From: CAIQQQ01 sp037445025
GTDB lineage: Bacteria > Pseudomonadota > Alphaproteobacteria > Acetobacterales > Acetobacteraceae
DNA: 64,000 bases
Reading direction: 5' to 3'
Assembly (NCBI GenBank): GCA_037445025.1
Contig: JBBILI010000021.1
Span: 1-64,000 of the forward strand
Numbering within the stretch: position 1 is the stretch's first letter; each line of letters begins with the position of its first letter. Below, one piece after another: positions 9,793 to 18,111 of the stretch. The notes under the pieces were generated by a model. That model saw only the letters and a list, made by a program, of their open reading frames with translations. It made no database searches and was not told the DNA's origin. Made by a program: the position numbers and the translations under genes.

Positions 9793-10833
9793 CTATTTCA
9801 CTCCGGCCGAGGCGATGCCCTGGGTGATGTGTTTCTGCAGCACGGCAAAGATCAGGGTGATCGGCACCAGGGTCACCACTGTCATGGCGAGCAGGAAGTT
9901 CCATTGCGTTGCGAGCTCGCCCTGGAAGGCGTTGAGCGCCAGGGGAAGGGTGAAGCTCTCGCTGCGGCTCAGCACCACCATGGGCCAGAGGAACTCGTTC
10001 CAGCGCCACATTACCGAAAAGATCGCGAGCACGGCCAATGCGGGCGCCGAGAGCGGCAGGATGATGCGCCAGTAGATCCGCCATTCCGAGGCGTTGTCCA
10101 TGCGCGCCGCCTCGATGAGCTCGTCCGGCAGGGTCAGCATGTATTGCCGGAGGAGAAAAACGCCGGTGGGGGTGGCCACGGCCGGCCAGATCACGCCCCA
10201 GGGCGAGTTGGTCAGCCCCAATGTTGCGGCAATGAGATAGTTCGGCACCAGCACGATGGTGGGCGGGATCATCAACGTCGCCAGCATCAGCAGGAACACC
10301 GCATCGCGCCCGGAGAAGCGGTATTTGCTGAGCGCGAAGGCGGACATCGAGTTCACCAGCAAGGTCAGGATGGTGGCGACCGCGGTGATGAACACGCTGT
10401 TCCAGAAATACCCGAAGAAATTGAATTTGCCGAACAGCTCGCTGTAGTTCTCCCACGCCGCACGCAGCCGCGTCACCGGCTCGCGCTCCTCCAGCTTGAG
10501 GCGGATGATCGTGTCAGGCGCCTTCGGGTCCACCAGCTGCGACTGCAGGCCCATGCGGCGCAGCTCGCCCAGCTCCTGCCCGGCGTGTTCGCCCGAGACC
10601 ACGCGGAACAGCTTCAGCGTGCCGCGCCCCGGCACCACCACGCTCGACTGCTCATACGGCAGCAAGGTCGGCGGAAACGCCTGCAGCCCGCTCTCGCTTT
10701 TCAGCGAGGACAGGCCGAGCCAGGCCACCGGCCCGAACATCACCAGCATGCCCAGGATCAGGTAAAGATGCGCCGCCCAGTCGGTCCAGTCCCAGCGGCC
10801 GAGGCCACGTGTGGCGGTGAGGAACCTACCCAC
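9793..10833 (-). CDS. Carbohydrate ABC transporter permease (MalG type)
   Basis: Inner-membrane permease of 346 residues with about six membrane segments. The cytoplasmic EAA loop that docks on the ATPase reads EAARMDNASEWRIYWRIILP. Between the first membrane segment and the second lies an unusually long hydrophilic insert of roughly 80-90 residues (about 50-135), predicted periplasmic, containing EREPVTRLRAAWENY. It overlaps the upstream permease gene by eight bases and abuts the ATPase gene. Confidence 0.92.
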   Translation of the reverse strand: MGRFLTATRGLGRWDWTDWAAHLYLILGMLVMFGPVAWLGLSSLKSESGLQAFPPTLLPYEQSSVVVPGRGTLKLFRVVSGEHAGQELGELRRMGLQSQLVDPKAPDTIIRLKLEEREPVTRLRAAWENYSELFGKFNFFGYFWNSVFITAVATILTLLVNSMSAFALSKYRFSGRDAVFLLMLATLMIPPTIVLVPNYLIAATLGLTNSPWGVIWPAVATPTGVFLLRQYMLTLPDELIEAARMDNASEWRIYWRIILPLSAPALAVLAIFSVMWRWNEFLWPMVVLSRSESFTLPLALNAFQGELATQWNFLLAMTVVTLVPITLIFAVLQKHITQGIASAGVK

Positions 10834-11794
10834 GTTTCATCCCCTTGAGCTGTACCAGCGTCAGCACCAGCAGCACGCCGGCCAGCAGCAGCGAGGCCGC
10901 GGCGGCGAGGCCATACTGGCGCACCTGGTCGGCAAAGCCGGTCTTGTAGATGTATTGCACAATGAAGGTGGTGGCCGTGCCGGGGCCACCGCCGGTCAGC
11001 ACATAGACCTCGTCGAACATCTGCACCGCGCGGATCAGGCCGAGCACCAGCACGACCAGCACCGAGGGCATCAGCAGCGGCAGGGTGATGCGCCGGAAAT
11101 GCCGCCAGGGGGGTGTGGCGTCCATGGCCGAGGCCTCGTTGATCTCGGCCGGGATCGCCTGCAGTCCCGCCAGCAGGATGAGCGTGTAAAATCCCATATG
11201 CGCCCAGATCGAGACAAACACGCTCCAGAAGAACGCCCAGCTGCCGTCCAGCAGCCAGTTCGTCGTGGGCTGGCCGGCGGCCGTCAGCCAGGCATTGAGA
11301 ATGCCCTCGCGCTGCAGGATCCATTTCCAGATCAGCGCCACCACCACCGGGGACAGCAGCACCGGATAGAAGAATACCGCACGGAAGAAGCCGCGGCCGA
11401 TGATCTTGCCGTTCAGGACGACGGCGGTCAGCAGGCTGAACACCAGCATCAGCCCGACCTGGAACAGCACGAAGCGCAGCGTGTTCCAGATGCCGTGCCA
11501 GAACAGGTCGCGCGTGCAGGAATTCGCGTCGAGATAGTCGGTGCAGGCCAGCAGCGAGGAAAAATTCCCGGTGCCGACAAAGGGCCGGTCCGCCGGCAGC
11601 AGCTGGGTGCCGCCGGTCAGCGCGTAGTGAAAGTCAATGGCGATCGGCAGGAAGGTGAATATGGCGAAGATGGCGAGGTTGGGTCCGACAAACACCCACC
11701 CCAGCCTGCCGCCGGAGAGCCGTTGCTGCGCCCAGCGCATCGGCCGCTCCGGCAGGTCCATCAGGGCTGCGAAGAATGCAGCCAGCGGGTTCAT
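10826..11794 (-). CDS. Carbohydrate ABC transporter permease (MalF/UgpA type)
   Basis: A permease of 322 residues with about six membrane segments, partner of the MalG-type subunit. The EAA loop reads EINEASAMDATPPWRHFRRI near residue 215-235, followed by TLPLLMPSVLVVLVLGLI. A hydrophilic stretch after the first membrane segment (RPFVGTGNFSSLLACTDYL) is typical of the group. ATGA overlap with the binding-protein gene shows coupled translation. Confidence 0.92.
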   Translation of the reverse strand: MNPLAAFFAALMDLPERPMRWAQQRLSGGRLGWVFVGPNLAIFAIFTFLPIAIDFHYALTGGTQLLPADRPFVGTGNFSSLLACTDYLDANSCTRDLFWHGIWNTLRFVLFQVGLMLVFSLLTAVVLNGKIIGRGFFRAVFFYPVLLSPVVVALIWKWILQREGILNAWLTAAGQPTTNWLLDGSWAFFWSVFVSIWAHMGFYTLILLAGLQAIPAEINEASAMDATPPWRHFRRITLPLLMPSVLVVLVLGLIRAVQMFDEVYVLTGGGPGTATTFIVQYIYKTGFADQVRQYGLAAAASLLLAGVLLVLTLVQLKGMKRG

Positions 11795-13065
11795 TTCTTG
11801 AACGCCGCCACCGCATCGGCCACATCGGAGGTGATGCGGGCATAGGCGTCATCGAGCGACATCTGCCCGCTCATCGCCTGGCTGACACGGTCGGTCATCG
11901 CGCCGAAGATCGGCCGGCTGATCGGCGCGCCCTGCAGCCTGTAGGACAGCGGCGACAGCAGGGCCGCGTTGGCGACGAACGCCTTCATGGCCGCGGTGCC
12001 GGCCGGCGACAGCTTGAACGGCAGGCTCTCCTTCTGGAGCTGCACATTGGCCGGCACGTTCGAGGTCATCACCATCCATTCGGCATAGACCGGCTTCTGG
12101 GCGAGGAAATCGAGGAATTTCGCGACATCAGCGGGGTTCTTGCTGTCCTTCAGCGCCACGAAGCCGGCGCCGCCCGGCATGCCGGTGCAACCGCCGGGGC
12201 CGCACGGCGCGGAGCCGATCACCCAGTCGAACGCATCGCCGATCTGCTTGTCCAGCCGGGCCAGCTGCCAGCTGCCCGAGAGGTACATCGCCGCCCTGCC
12301 GTTCTGGAAATCGGGGAACCCGTCGCGGTAGCCGCCGCCGGCGGCGACCCAGAGGTCGCGGTCGAACGTCCCGTCCTTGCTCCAGGTCATCAGCCGGCTG
12401 GCGATCGCCTTGAATCCGTCATCGACCACGGCGGGGGTGCCGTCCGGCGTGAAGAACTTCGCCCCCATCGACAGCGCGGGGCCGGCAAAGCGGGCGCCGC
12501 TGCGGTCCCACACCATGCCGAAGGGAATCTTGGTGGCGACCTGCACCTTCTTCACCGCCGCCGCCCAGTCGTCCCAGGTGGCGCCCGCCTTGGGGATGGC
12601 GACGCCGGCCTGGTCGAACAGCGTCTTGTTGACGATGGGGGCCGAGATGGTGAGCTGGGTCATCAGGCCGTAGATGCCATGATCGGTGGGGCCGGTGCGC
12701 ATCCAGTCCAGCACCGGGCCGTAGCTGGACTCCCAGTACGGCGCGTCCTTCAAGTAGGGCGTGAGGTCGAGCATATAGCGGGCGATCGGCCCAAAATCGG
12801 TGGTGCGGACGATATCGGGGCCCTGGCCTGCGGCGAGCTGCACCGGCAGGCTCTCCTGGATCGCCTTGAACGACATCTGGTTCATGGTGACCTTGATGTC
12901 GGGATTGTCCTTCATGAAGCGCGTGGCGAGGATGGCAGTCGATTCGCACTCGTTGCCGTCGGAATAGCAGGCGATGCGGATCTCGCCGGCCCGGGCCTGC
13001 GAAATTCCAGCTGCGGTGAGGCCGGCAGCAAGCAAGACAGCCGCCAGGGCGGGGGCGCGGAACAT
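11791..13065 (-). CDS. Periplasmic carbohydrate-binding protein of the ABC importer
   Basis: An extracellular solute-binding protein (family 1 type) of 424 residues. The signal peptide is residues 1-26, cleaved after ISQARA, giving a mature start GEIRIACYSDGNECES. Features of the family are ATRFMKDNPDIKVTM near residue 46 and the sugar-pocket region GRAAMYLSGSWQLARL. GGAGGA-like ribosome site (GGAGGA) lies just upstream of the ATG at 13063-13065. It is first in the operon and so the most abundant product; the ligand is probably the substrate of the co-encoded GH31 enzyme. Confidence 0.92.
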   Translation of the reverse strand: MFRAPALAAVLLAAGLTAAGISQARAGEIRIACYSDGNECESTAILATRFMKDNPDIKVTMNQMSFKAIQESLPVQLAAGQGPDIVRTTDFGPIARYMLDLTPYLKDAPYWESSYGPVLDWMRTGPTDHGIYGLMTQLTISAPIVNKTLFDQAGVAIPKAGATWDDWAAAVKKVQVATKIPFGMVWDRSGARFAGPALSMGAKFFTPDGTPAVVDDGFKAIASRLMTWSKDGTFDRDLWVAAGGGYRDGFPDFQNGRAAMYLSGSWQLARLDKQIGDAFDWVIGSAPCGPGGCTGMPGGAGFVALKDSKNPADVAKFLDFLAQKPVYAEWMVMTSNVPANVQLQKESLPFKLSPAGTAAMKAFVANAALLSPLSYRLQGAPISRPIFGAMTDRVSQAMSGQMSLDDAYARITSDVADAVAAFKK

Positions 13066-13085
13066 GGGCTGAATCCTCCGGTTTC

Positions 13086-13097
13086 GGTAACGTTAGC
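13086..13097. promoter_or_regulatory. Possible LacI-type operator upstream of the sugar ABC operon
   Basis: GGTAACGTTAGC contains the perfect palindrome TAACGTTA with a central CG, the hallmark of LacI-family operators. It lies 21 bases upstream of the binding-protein start codon, inside the 100-base divergent space shared with the FAD oxidoreductase, a good position for repression. No LacI-family gene is in the window. The palindrome is only 8 bases long, so chance is possible. Confidence 0.3.
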
Positions 13098-13165
13098 GGT
13101 ATCATGCAACGACCGACGCCCCGGGGAAAGTGACAAACCATGCTGCGTTGCCGCAGACTGCAGCC

Positions 13166-14461
13166 ATGGACCAGCAGCAGGCGCTTCCCGCACGAGTCTC
13201 CGTCGTCGTCATCGGCGGCGGCATCATCGGGGCCAGCACGGCCCTGCATCTCGCCCAGAAGGGCGTGCCGGTGGTGCTCTGCGAAAAGGGGCGGATCGGC
13301 GGCGAGCAGTCCAGCCGCAACTGGGGCTGGACACGGCTGATGGGGCGCGATCCCGCCGAGCTGCCGCTGGGCCTGGCCAGCCTGAAGCTCTGGTCGGAGA
13401 TGAACACGATCACCGGCACCGACACCGGCTGGCGCCGTTGCGGCATCTCCTATCTCTGCGAGACCCAGGCTGAACTCGACGCGCAGCAGCGCTGGCTGGA
13501 CCTGGCGCGGCTGCACCAGATCGAGACCCATGTGCTGACGCGCAATCAGATCCCTTCGGTGCTTCCGGGCATCGCAGGGCATTTCACCGCCGCCATCCAC
13601 ACTCCGGGCGACGGCCGCGCAGAGCCGGGCCAGGCCACCAGGGCCGTGGCCGACGCCGCCGCCCGTGCGGGTGCCACCGTGCTGGAATCCTGCGCCGTCC
13701 GCAGTGTGGAACGCCAGGCCGGGCGGATCAGCGGCGTGGTCACCGAGCGCGGCGCCATCGCCTGCTACCAGGTGGTGCTGGCCGGCGGCGCGTGGTCGCG
13801 GCTGTTCGCCGGCAATGCCGGCATCGATCTGCCGAGCCTGAACATTCTCGGCTCCGTCCAGCGCACCCAGCCATTGTCAGGCCTGCCCGAAGGCAGCGCC
13901 GGCGGCAGCCTGTTCGCGTTCCGCAAGCGGCTTGACGGCGGCTACAACGTCGCCCGCCGCAACGGCTCGATCAGTGACATCACGCCCGACAGCTTCCGCC
14001 AACTCCGCACCTTCTGGCCCTCCTTTCTCAGCGGCTGGCGCGAGCTGCGGCTGCGGCTGGGGCCGAAATTCATTGAGGAATGGCGCACGCCGCGCGCCTG
14101 GCGGCCCGACGAGGTCACGCCGTTCGAACATGTGCGGGTGCTGGACCCGAAGCCCTCCCAGACCGTTCTGGCGGAAGGCGCGTCATCCCTGATCCGCAAC
14201 TTCCCCGGATTCGCCGCGATGCGGACCCTGCAGAGCTGGGGCGGCTTGATGGACGTGACGCCGGACACGGTGCCGGTGATCTCCCCTGTCTCTGACCTGG
14301 CCGGCCTGCACATCGCTGCCGGCTTCTCCGGCCATGGTTTCGGCCTCGGCCCGGGCGCCGGACGGCTGATGGCCGACCTCGTCACCGGCGACACGCCGGT
14401 GGTGGACCCCTCCCCCTTCCGCCTGGATCGCTTCACAGAATCGTCACGCCGCAGCCTCTGA
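13166..14461 (+). CDS. FAD-dependent oxidoreductase, DadA/glycine-oxidase-like
   Basis: A flavoprotein of about 431 residues in the DAO superfamily. The ADP-binding loop VVVIGGGIIGASTALHLAQ is near the N-terminus and is followed by the acidic residue in VLCEKGRIGGEQSSRNWGW, where flavin contacts are expected. The C-terminal FAD signature is HIAAGFSGHGFGLGPGAG. Such enzymes oxidise amino acids, N-methyl amino acids or related amines; the substrate is not fixed here. The ATG at 13166 was preferred; a GTG at 13130 is in frame. Divergent from the sugar ABC operon, it may share its regulation. Confidence 0.83.
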   Translation: MDQQQALPARVSVVVIGGGIIGASTALHLAQKGVPVVLCEKGRIGGEQSSRNWGWTRLMGRDPAELPLGLASLKLWSEMNTITGTDTGWRRCGISYLCETQAELDAQQRWLDLARLHQIETHVLTRNQIPSVLPGIAGHFTAAIHTPGDGRAEPGQATRAVADAAARAGATVLESCAVRSVERQAGRISGVVTERGAIACYQVVLAGGAWSRLFAGNAGIDLPSLNILGSVQRTQPLSGLPEGSAGGSLFAFRKRLDGGYNVARRNGSISDITPDSFRQLRTFWPSFLSGWRELRLRLGPKFIEEWRTPRAWRPDEVTPFEHVRVLDPKPSQTVLAEGASSLIRNFPGFAAMRTLQSWGGLMDVTPDTVPVISPVSDLAGLHIAAGFSGHGFGLGPGAGRLMADLVTGDTPVVDPSPFRLDRFTESSRRSL

Positions 14462-14512
14462 AACGCCCTCTTTGATTGCCATCAGCGGCGGCAGTCGTTA
14501 GGGATCCCGGCC

Positions 14513-15634
14513 ATGCTGCGCATGCGAACCCTCGCCTTGGTCACCTCGGCGCTCGTGTTGGCGCGGGTGGTGGTGTACGCCTGGATCGCCGTGCCGTTCG
14601 GCGGGCTGACCGATGCGATCTGCCAGTATGACTGCGGCTGGTATATCCGCCTTGCCGTCGAGGGCTATCAGTCCGACAGCCAGTGGGACACGCTGGGCCC
14701 GGTGCCGAACTGGGCGTTCTTTCCGCTGTATCCTCTGCTGATCCGCGGTGCCACCGCTCTGACCCGGCTTGCCCCTGAACTGGCCGGCATGCTGGTGGCC
14801 AACCTCCTGTTCATCGGCTTCGTGTTGGCCGGCGTCGTCTATGTCCGGCGCACCCGCCCGACGCTGGACCCGATGCTGTGGGTTCTGTTCGCCGTGCTGT
14901 TCCCGTTCGGATTCACATTTTCAGTCCCTTATACCGAGAGCCTGTTCGCCCTGCTGACCATCGGCGCCCTGCTCGCTCTGCAGCGCGAACGACTGCTGCT
15001 GGCGGCCGGCCTGACTGCCCTGCTCTGCGCCACCCGCCCGACCGGCGTTTTGCTGATCCCGGTGATCCTGGCCGCCTGCGCCGCCACGCTCTGGCGCGAG
15101 CGCCACGCGCCGGACCGGCTGCAGACCCTGGGACGGGTGCTGCTTCCGCTCGGTGTCGCGCCGCTCGGCCTCTCACTGTTCATGCTTTACCAGTACGCGG
15201 TGATCGGCGACGCGCTGGCCTTCAACCATGTGCAGCTGCTGTGGGGGCGCGAGTGGCGCGGGCCGCTGTACTGGCTCATCGACGGCATCTCCGCCTGGGA
15301 CTGGGGCAACATGCTGAATCCCAACGGCTACCCCAGCAAAACCTATGACTGCGCCTGGGCATTGCTCGGCCTCGGCGTGGCAGGCGTGCTGGCCAGGCGG
15401 CGACGCTTCGCCGAGGCCTGGCTGCTGGCCGGCACCATCGTTCTGCCGCTTTCGACGGCGCTGCATTCGCTGCCGCGCTTCGTCGCCACCAGCCCGTTCT
15501 TCCTGTTCGCCTGCTGCACGGCGCTGGCGCCGATCAGCAGCCTGCGCTGGCGCGCCGTGCTCGCCGGCGGGCTGGGGCTGGTGCAGGGGCTGGTGGTGGT
15601 GGGCTGGTATATCTCGTCCAACGCGCTGTATTGA
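14513..15634 (+). CDS. PIG-V-like integral-membrane glycosyltransferase
   Basis: A 373-residue protein with about nine to ten membrane segments. Early periplasmic-loop motif YDCGWYIRLAVEGYQ (about 39-53) and PNWAFFPLYPLL (about 64-75) match the DxxWYxxIAxxGY and AFFPLYP signatures of PIG-V-type mannosyltransferases; CATRPTGVLL near residue 165-175 is the matching second signature. Such GT-C enzymes use lipid-linked sugars on the non-cytoplasmic side. AGGGA lies upstream of the ATG. A 75-residue membrane protein follows 10 bases after the stop, suggesting a two-gene unit. Confidence 0.8.
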   Translation: MLRMRTLALVTSALVLARVVVYAWIAVPFGGLTDAICQYDCGWYIRLAVEGYQSDSQWDTLGPVPNWAFFPLYPLLIRGATALTRLAPELAGMLVANLLFIGFVLAGVVYVRRTRPTLDPMLWVLFAVLFPFGFTFSVPYTESLFALLTIGALLALQRERLLLAAGLTALLCATRPTGVLLIPVILAACAATLWRERHAPDRLQTLGRVLLPLGVAPLGLSLFMLYQYAVIGDALAFNHVQLLWGREWRGPLYWLIDGISAWDWGNMLNPNGYPSKTYDCAWALLGLGVAGVLARRRRFAEAWLLAGTIVLPLSTALHSLPRFVATSPFFLFACCTALAPISSLRWRAVLAGGLGLVQGLVVVGWYISSNALY

Positions 15635-15644
15635 GGAAATGCTG

Positions 15645-15872
15645 ATGCATTCTGTTCTGCGTGCGTATTGGCGGCTGGCAGCAGCCACCGTGCTGATCGT
15701 GGCCCAGGCGGCGATCCTTGCCCTCGGCCTGCTCGACCCGCACGTCTCGAAAGGCTACCGATCGCTGTTCATCGATCACACCATGATGAAAGTGCCGTAT
15801 GAAGACCACACCTTCATCTGGCCCGGCCCAGACACCGTCCCAGAAACCGCGGTCCCAACCAAGTCGTCTTGA
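15645..15872 (+). CDS. Small single-pass membrane protein downstream of the PIG-V-like gene
   Basis: A 75-residue frame whose ATG at 15645 is preceded by GAGGAA at six bases, the ribosome site overlapping the end of the upstream stop codon. It begins MHSVLRAYWRLAAATVLIVA, with one membrane segment at about residues 10-31, then a short soluble tail (DPHVSKGYRSLFIDHTMMKV). No known domain. Tight spacing and the ribosome site argue that it is real and works with the glycosyltransferase. An ATG at 15639 is also in frame. Confidence 0.6.
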   Translation: MHSVLRAYWRLAAATVLIVAQAAILALGLLDPHVSKGYRSLFIDHTMMKVPYEDHTFIWPGPDTVPETAVPTKSS

Positions 15873-15873
15873 T

Positions 15874-15951
15874 GAATGAAAGCTTCTTTGGTTCTTTCTT
15901 TTCAAAGAAAGAACTTCTTTCTTGAAAAAAAGAAGCAAAAAACTTTCATTC
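15874..15951. repeat. AT-rich hairpin repeat, copy 1
   Basis: Outer arms GAATGAAAG (15874-15882) and CTTTCATTC (15943-15951) enclose a perfect 11-base hairpin (15891-15901 with 15904-15914, GTTCTTTCTTT) and a second CTTCTTT/AAAGAAG pair. It lies between the convergent small membrane gene and the TPR-glycosyltransferase. The same TTCTTTGGTTCTTT..AAGAAGCAAAA theme recurs at several intergenic sites in this window. Confidence 0.85.
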
Positions 15952-15961
15952 GCTGGAACGT

Positions 15962-17353
15962 TTACAGTTCTATGGCGACCCGTTGGATGACCGAAGTCCA
16001 GTCCTTCGGGGCAGGCTGGCGCAGCAGCCGCAGGTCCGGATACCAAGGTGAATCTTCGCGCCCGAGCAGCCAGCGCCAGTCCGGCGCATATGGCATCATC
16101 ACCCAGGCCGGCCGCCCCATGGCACCGGCCAGATGCACCATCGACGTGTCGACCGACACCAGCTTCTCACAGATCTGCAGAATGGCCGCACTGTCTTCGA
16201 ACGACTGGATCTCCGCATCCAGATTGAGCAACGGCGCTGGCCCCTGCCATTCCGCCATCTGAGCCGCCGCCGGGCCCTTCTGCAACGAAACATACGCCAC
16301 CCCCGGCACCGCCCCGAGCGGCGCCAGCTGCGAGAGATGCAGCGTGCGGTTGCGGTCGTTGTTGTGAGTCGGCCGCCCCGCCCAGCTCAAAGCAATCCGC
16401 CGCAGCCCCGGCGGCAACGCCGCATCGAGCCGGGCCTGCCAATGCGCCACCTTCGCAGGATCAGCTGCAATGTACGGCAACCAGTTCGGAATCGTCTCAA
16501 GCGTGGTGCCCGCCAGCCGCGGCAGCCCTGACAGCGGACAGAACGCGGTATACGCCGCACACTCCTCCCACCGCGTCGCCAGATCCGCCCCCGGTGCCAG
16601 CTGCGACACCAGCCCCGTCATCTCCGGGCTGCACGCAACCGTCACGATCGGGCAGCGTTGCATCGCCCATTTGATGAACCGGCCGAACATGATCACATCG
16701 CCATAGCCCTGATCGCCGATCAGCAGCAGCCGCTCGTTCGGCAACGGCCGCCCATCCCATTGCGGACGGTCGGTCTTTGGCATCAACGGCGGCGCGCCAG
16801 GGATCTGGTAGCGCCACTCGTAATGCTCCCAGCCCTCGCGGAACCGGCCGGCCACCAGCAACGCCTGACCCAGCTTCATATGCGCCTGCGGCAGATTCGG
16901 CCGCAGCTGGATGGACCGCGTGGCCGAGGCGATGCAGGCATCGATCTCCAGCCGGTCATATTCCACCATGGCCAGGTTGAACGGCCCCAACGGATCGGCC
17001 GGGTCCATCGCAGCGCCCCGCCGACACGCCACCACCGCCTCGTCAAGCCGCCCCAGCAGACGGTACACCTCGCCAAGATTGCGCAGATGCGCCCCCTTGG
17101 CCGGCCCCGACTGCAGCGCCAGCTCCATCAGCGCCACCGCCTCGGGCAGGTTATGCCGCCGAAACGCGATCAGACCCTTGAGATGCAGCGCGTCGGTCTG
17201 TCGCGGCATGCTCGCCAGGATATGGCCGAGCAACCGCTCCGCCGCATCGAGCCGTCCAGCCTCGACATATTCGGTTGCAATGGTGAACAACTCGTTCACC
17301 GGAATGGAAACGCTCGGCGGTGCCGCCCAGGCGGACGCGGTGGTAACCGACAT
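15962..17353 (-). CDS. TPR protein with GT9/GT41-like glycosyltransferase domain
   Basis: A 463-residue protein. Residues ~20-190 form tetratricopeptide repeats (for example EAGRLDAAERLLGHILASMP and LGRLDEAVVACRRGAAMDPA). Residues ~220-463 resemble ADP-heptose:LPS heptosyltransferases: the donor-side start LLLIGDQGYGDVIMFGRF, and the sugar-nucleotide signature SVDTSMVHLAGAMGRPAWVM near the C-terminus. The acceptor is unknown; protein or surface glycan are both possible. GGGAG precedes the ATG, which is 10 bases after the AIM24-like stop, so both belong to one transcript with the Hsp70 gene. Confidence 0.85.
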   Translation of the reverse strand: MSVTTASAWAAPPSVSIPVNELFTIATEYVEAGRLDAAERLLGHILASMPRQTDALHLKGLIAFRRHNLPEAVALMELALQSGPAKGAHLRNLGEVYRLLGRLDEAVVACRRGAAMDPADPLGPFNLAMVEYDRLEIDACIASATRSIQLRPNLPQAHMKLGQALLVAGRFREGWEHYEWRYQIPGAPPLMPKTDRPQWDGRPLPNERLLLIGDQGYGDVIMFGRFIKWAMQRCPIVTVACSPEMTGLVSQLAPGADLATRWEECAAYTAFCPLSGLPRLAGTTLETIPNWLPYIAADPAKVAHWQARLDAALPPGLRRIALSWAGRPTHNNDRNRTLHLSQLAPLGAVPGVAYVSLQKGPAAAQMAEWQGPAPLLNLDAEIQSFEDSAAILQICEKLVSVDTSMVHLAGAMGRPAWVMMPYAPDWRWLLGREDSPWYPDLRLLRQPAPKDWTSVIQRVAIEL

Positions 17354-17363
17354 GGAAAGCTCC

Positions 17364-18062
17364 CTACAGCCGGCCGAGCAGGCCGCGCTTGGCGGTGGGC
17401 GGGGGCGGCGGCGTCACCGCCGCAACCGGTGCGATCTGCAGCGCGATGCGGCCCGGCCCGGTGCAGCGCAGCAGCGCCAGATCGAGGTCGCTGCGGGCAC
17501 CCTGCAGCGGGAACACGTTCTCGATCTGCACGCCCGGGTCCTTGCACAGGAAGCCGCTCGCCCGCAGGTCCATCATTTCGCCCTCGATCAGGCTGCGCTC
17601 GAACACGTCGCCGGTGCCCTGCACCCACACCACGCCGCCCTGCGCCCCGGCGGTCACACGGTCAACACGGAACCCATCGCCGCCGGTCAGCCGATCGCCC
17701 AGCCCCTTGACCCGCTCGGCCACAACCGTGGAACCGAAGGCCAGCAGCATATGGTCGCCGGCGATCTGCACAACGGCGTCCGGCGCCAGCGGCACCGGAA
17801 ACAGCGTGCCGCCGGCAAACCGGGCGAAGGCGGCCCGGCCGGGGCCGCGCAGGGTGATGCTGTCAGCCTCGCCACGCCCGACGGTCACGCTCGGCTCACG
17901 CCATAGCAGCGCCGCCGCCGTGCCGATCACGGTCTGGCCAGGTTCCAGATCGACCGCCAGACAAGGCGTGGCGCCACTCTCGATTCGGCAGGCAAGCCCC
18001 GCGACGTCGCTGTCCTGCGGCTGCGGCGGCATGCGGGTGGGAAGGCGGGAAAAATCAGCCAT
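17364..18062 (-). CDS. AIM24/TIGR00266-family protein
   Basis: A 232-residue protein with two similar beta-rich halves. CLAVDLEPGQTVIGTAAALL (about residues 31-50) is the LExGExVxxxxGxxL opening of the AIM24 family, and later glycine-rich strands follow (DRLTGGDGFRVDRVTA, GAQGGVVWVQGTGD). The C-terminus is a proline stretch followed by KRGLLGRL. Bacterial members have no settled function; mitochondrial AIM24 shapes inner-membrane complexes. The ATG 18060-18062 was chosen, as earlier codons have no family-like sequence. It lies 49 bases after the Hsp70 gene and 10 before the TPR-glycosyltransferase. Confidence 0.62.
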   Translation of the reverse strand: MADFSRLPTRMPPQPQDSDVAGLACRIESGATPCLAVDLEPGQTVIGTAAALLWREPSVTVGRGEADSITLRGPGRAAFARFAGGTLFPVPLAPDAVVQIAGDHMLLAFGSTVVAERVKGLGDRLTGGDGFRVDRVTAGAQGGVVWVQGTGDVFERSLIEGEMMDLRASGFLCKDPGVQIENVFPLQGARSDLDLALLRCTGPGRIALQIAPVAAVTPPPPPTAKRGLLGRL

Positions 18063-18111
18063 CAACTGCACACTCTCGATTGTCCACCCCGCAACCGGAG
18101 TGGATCTGAAA

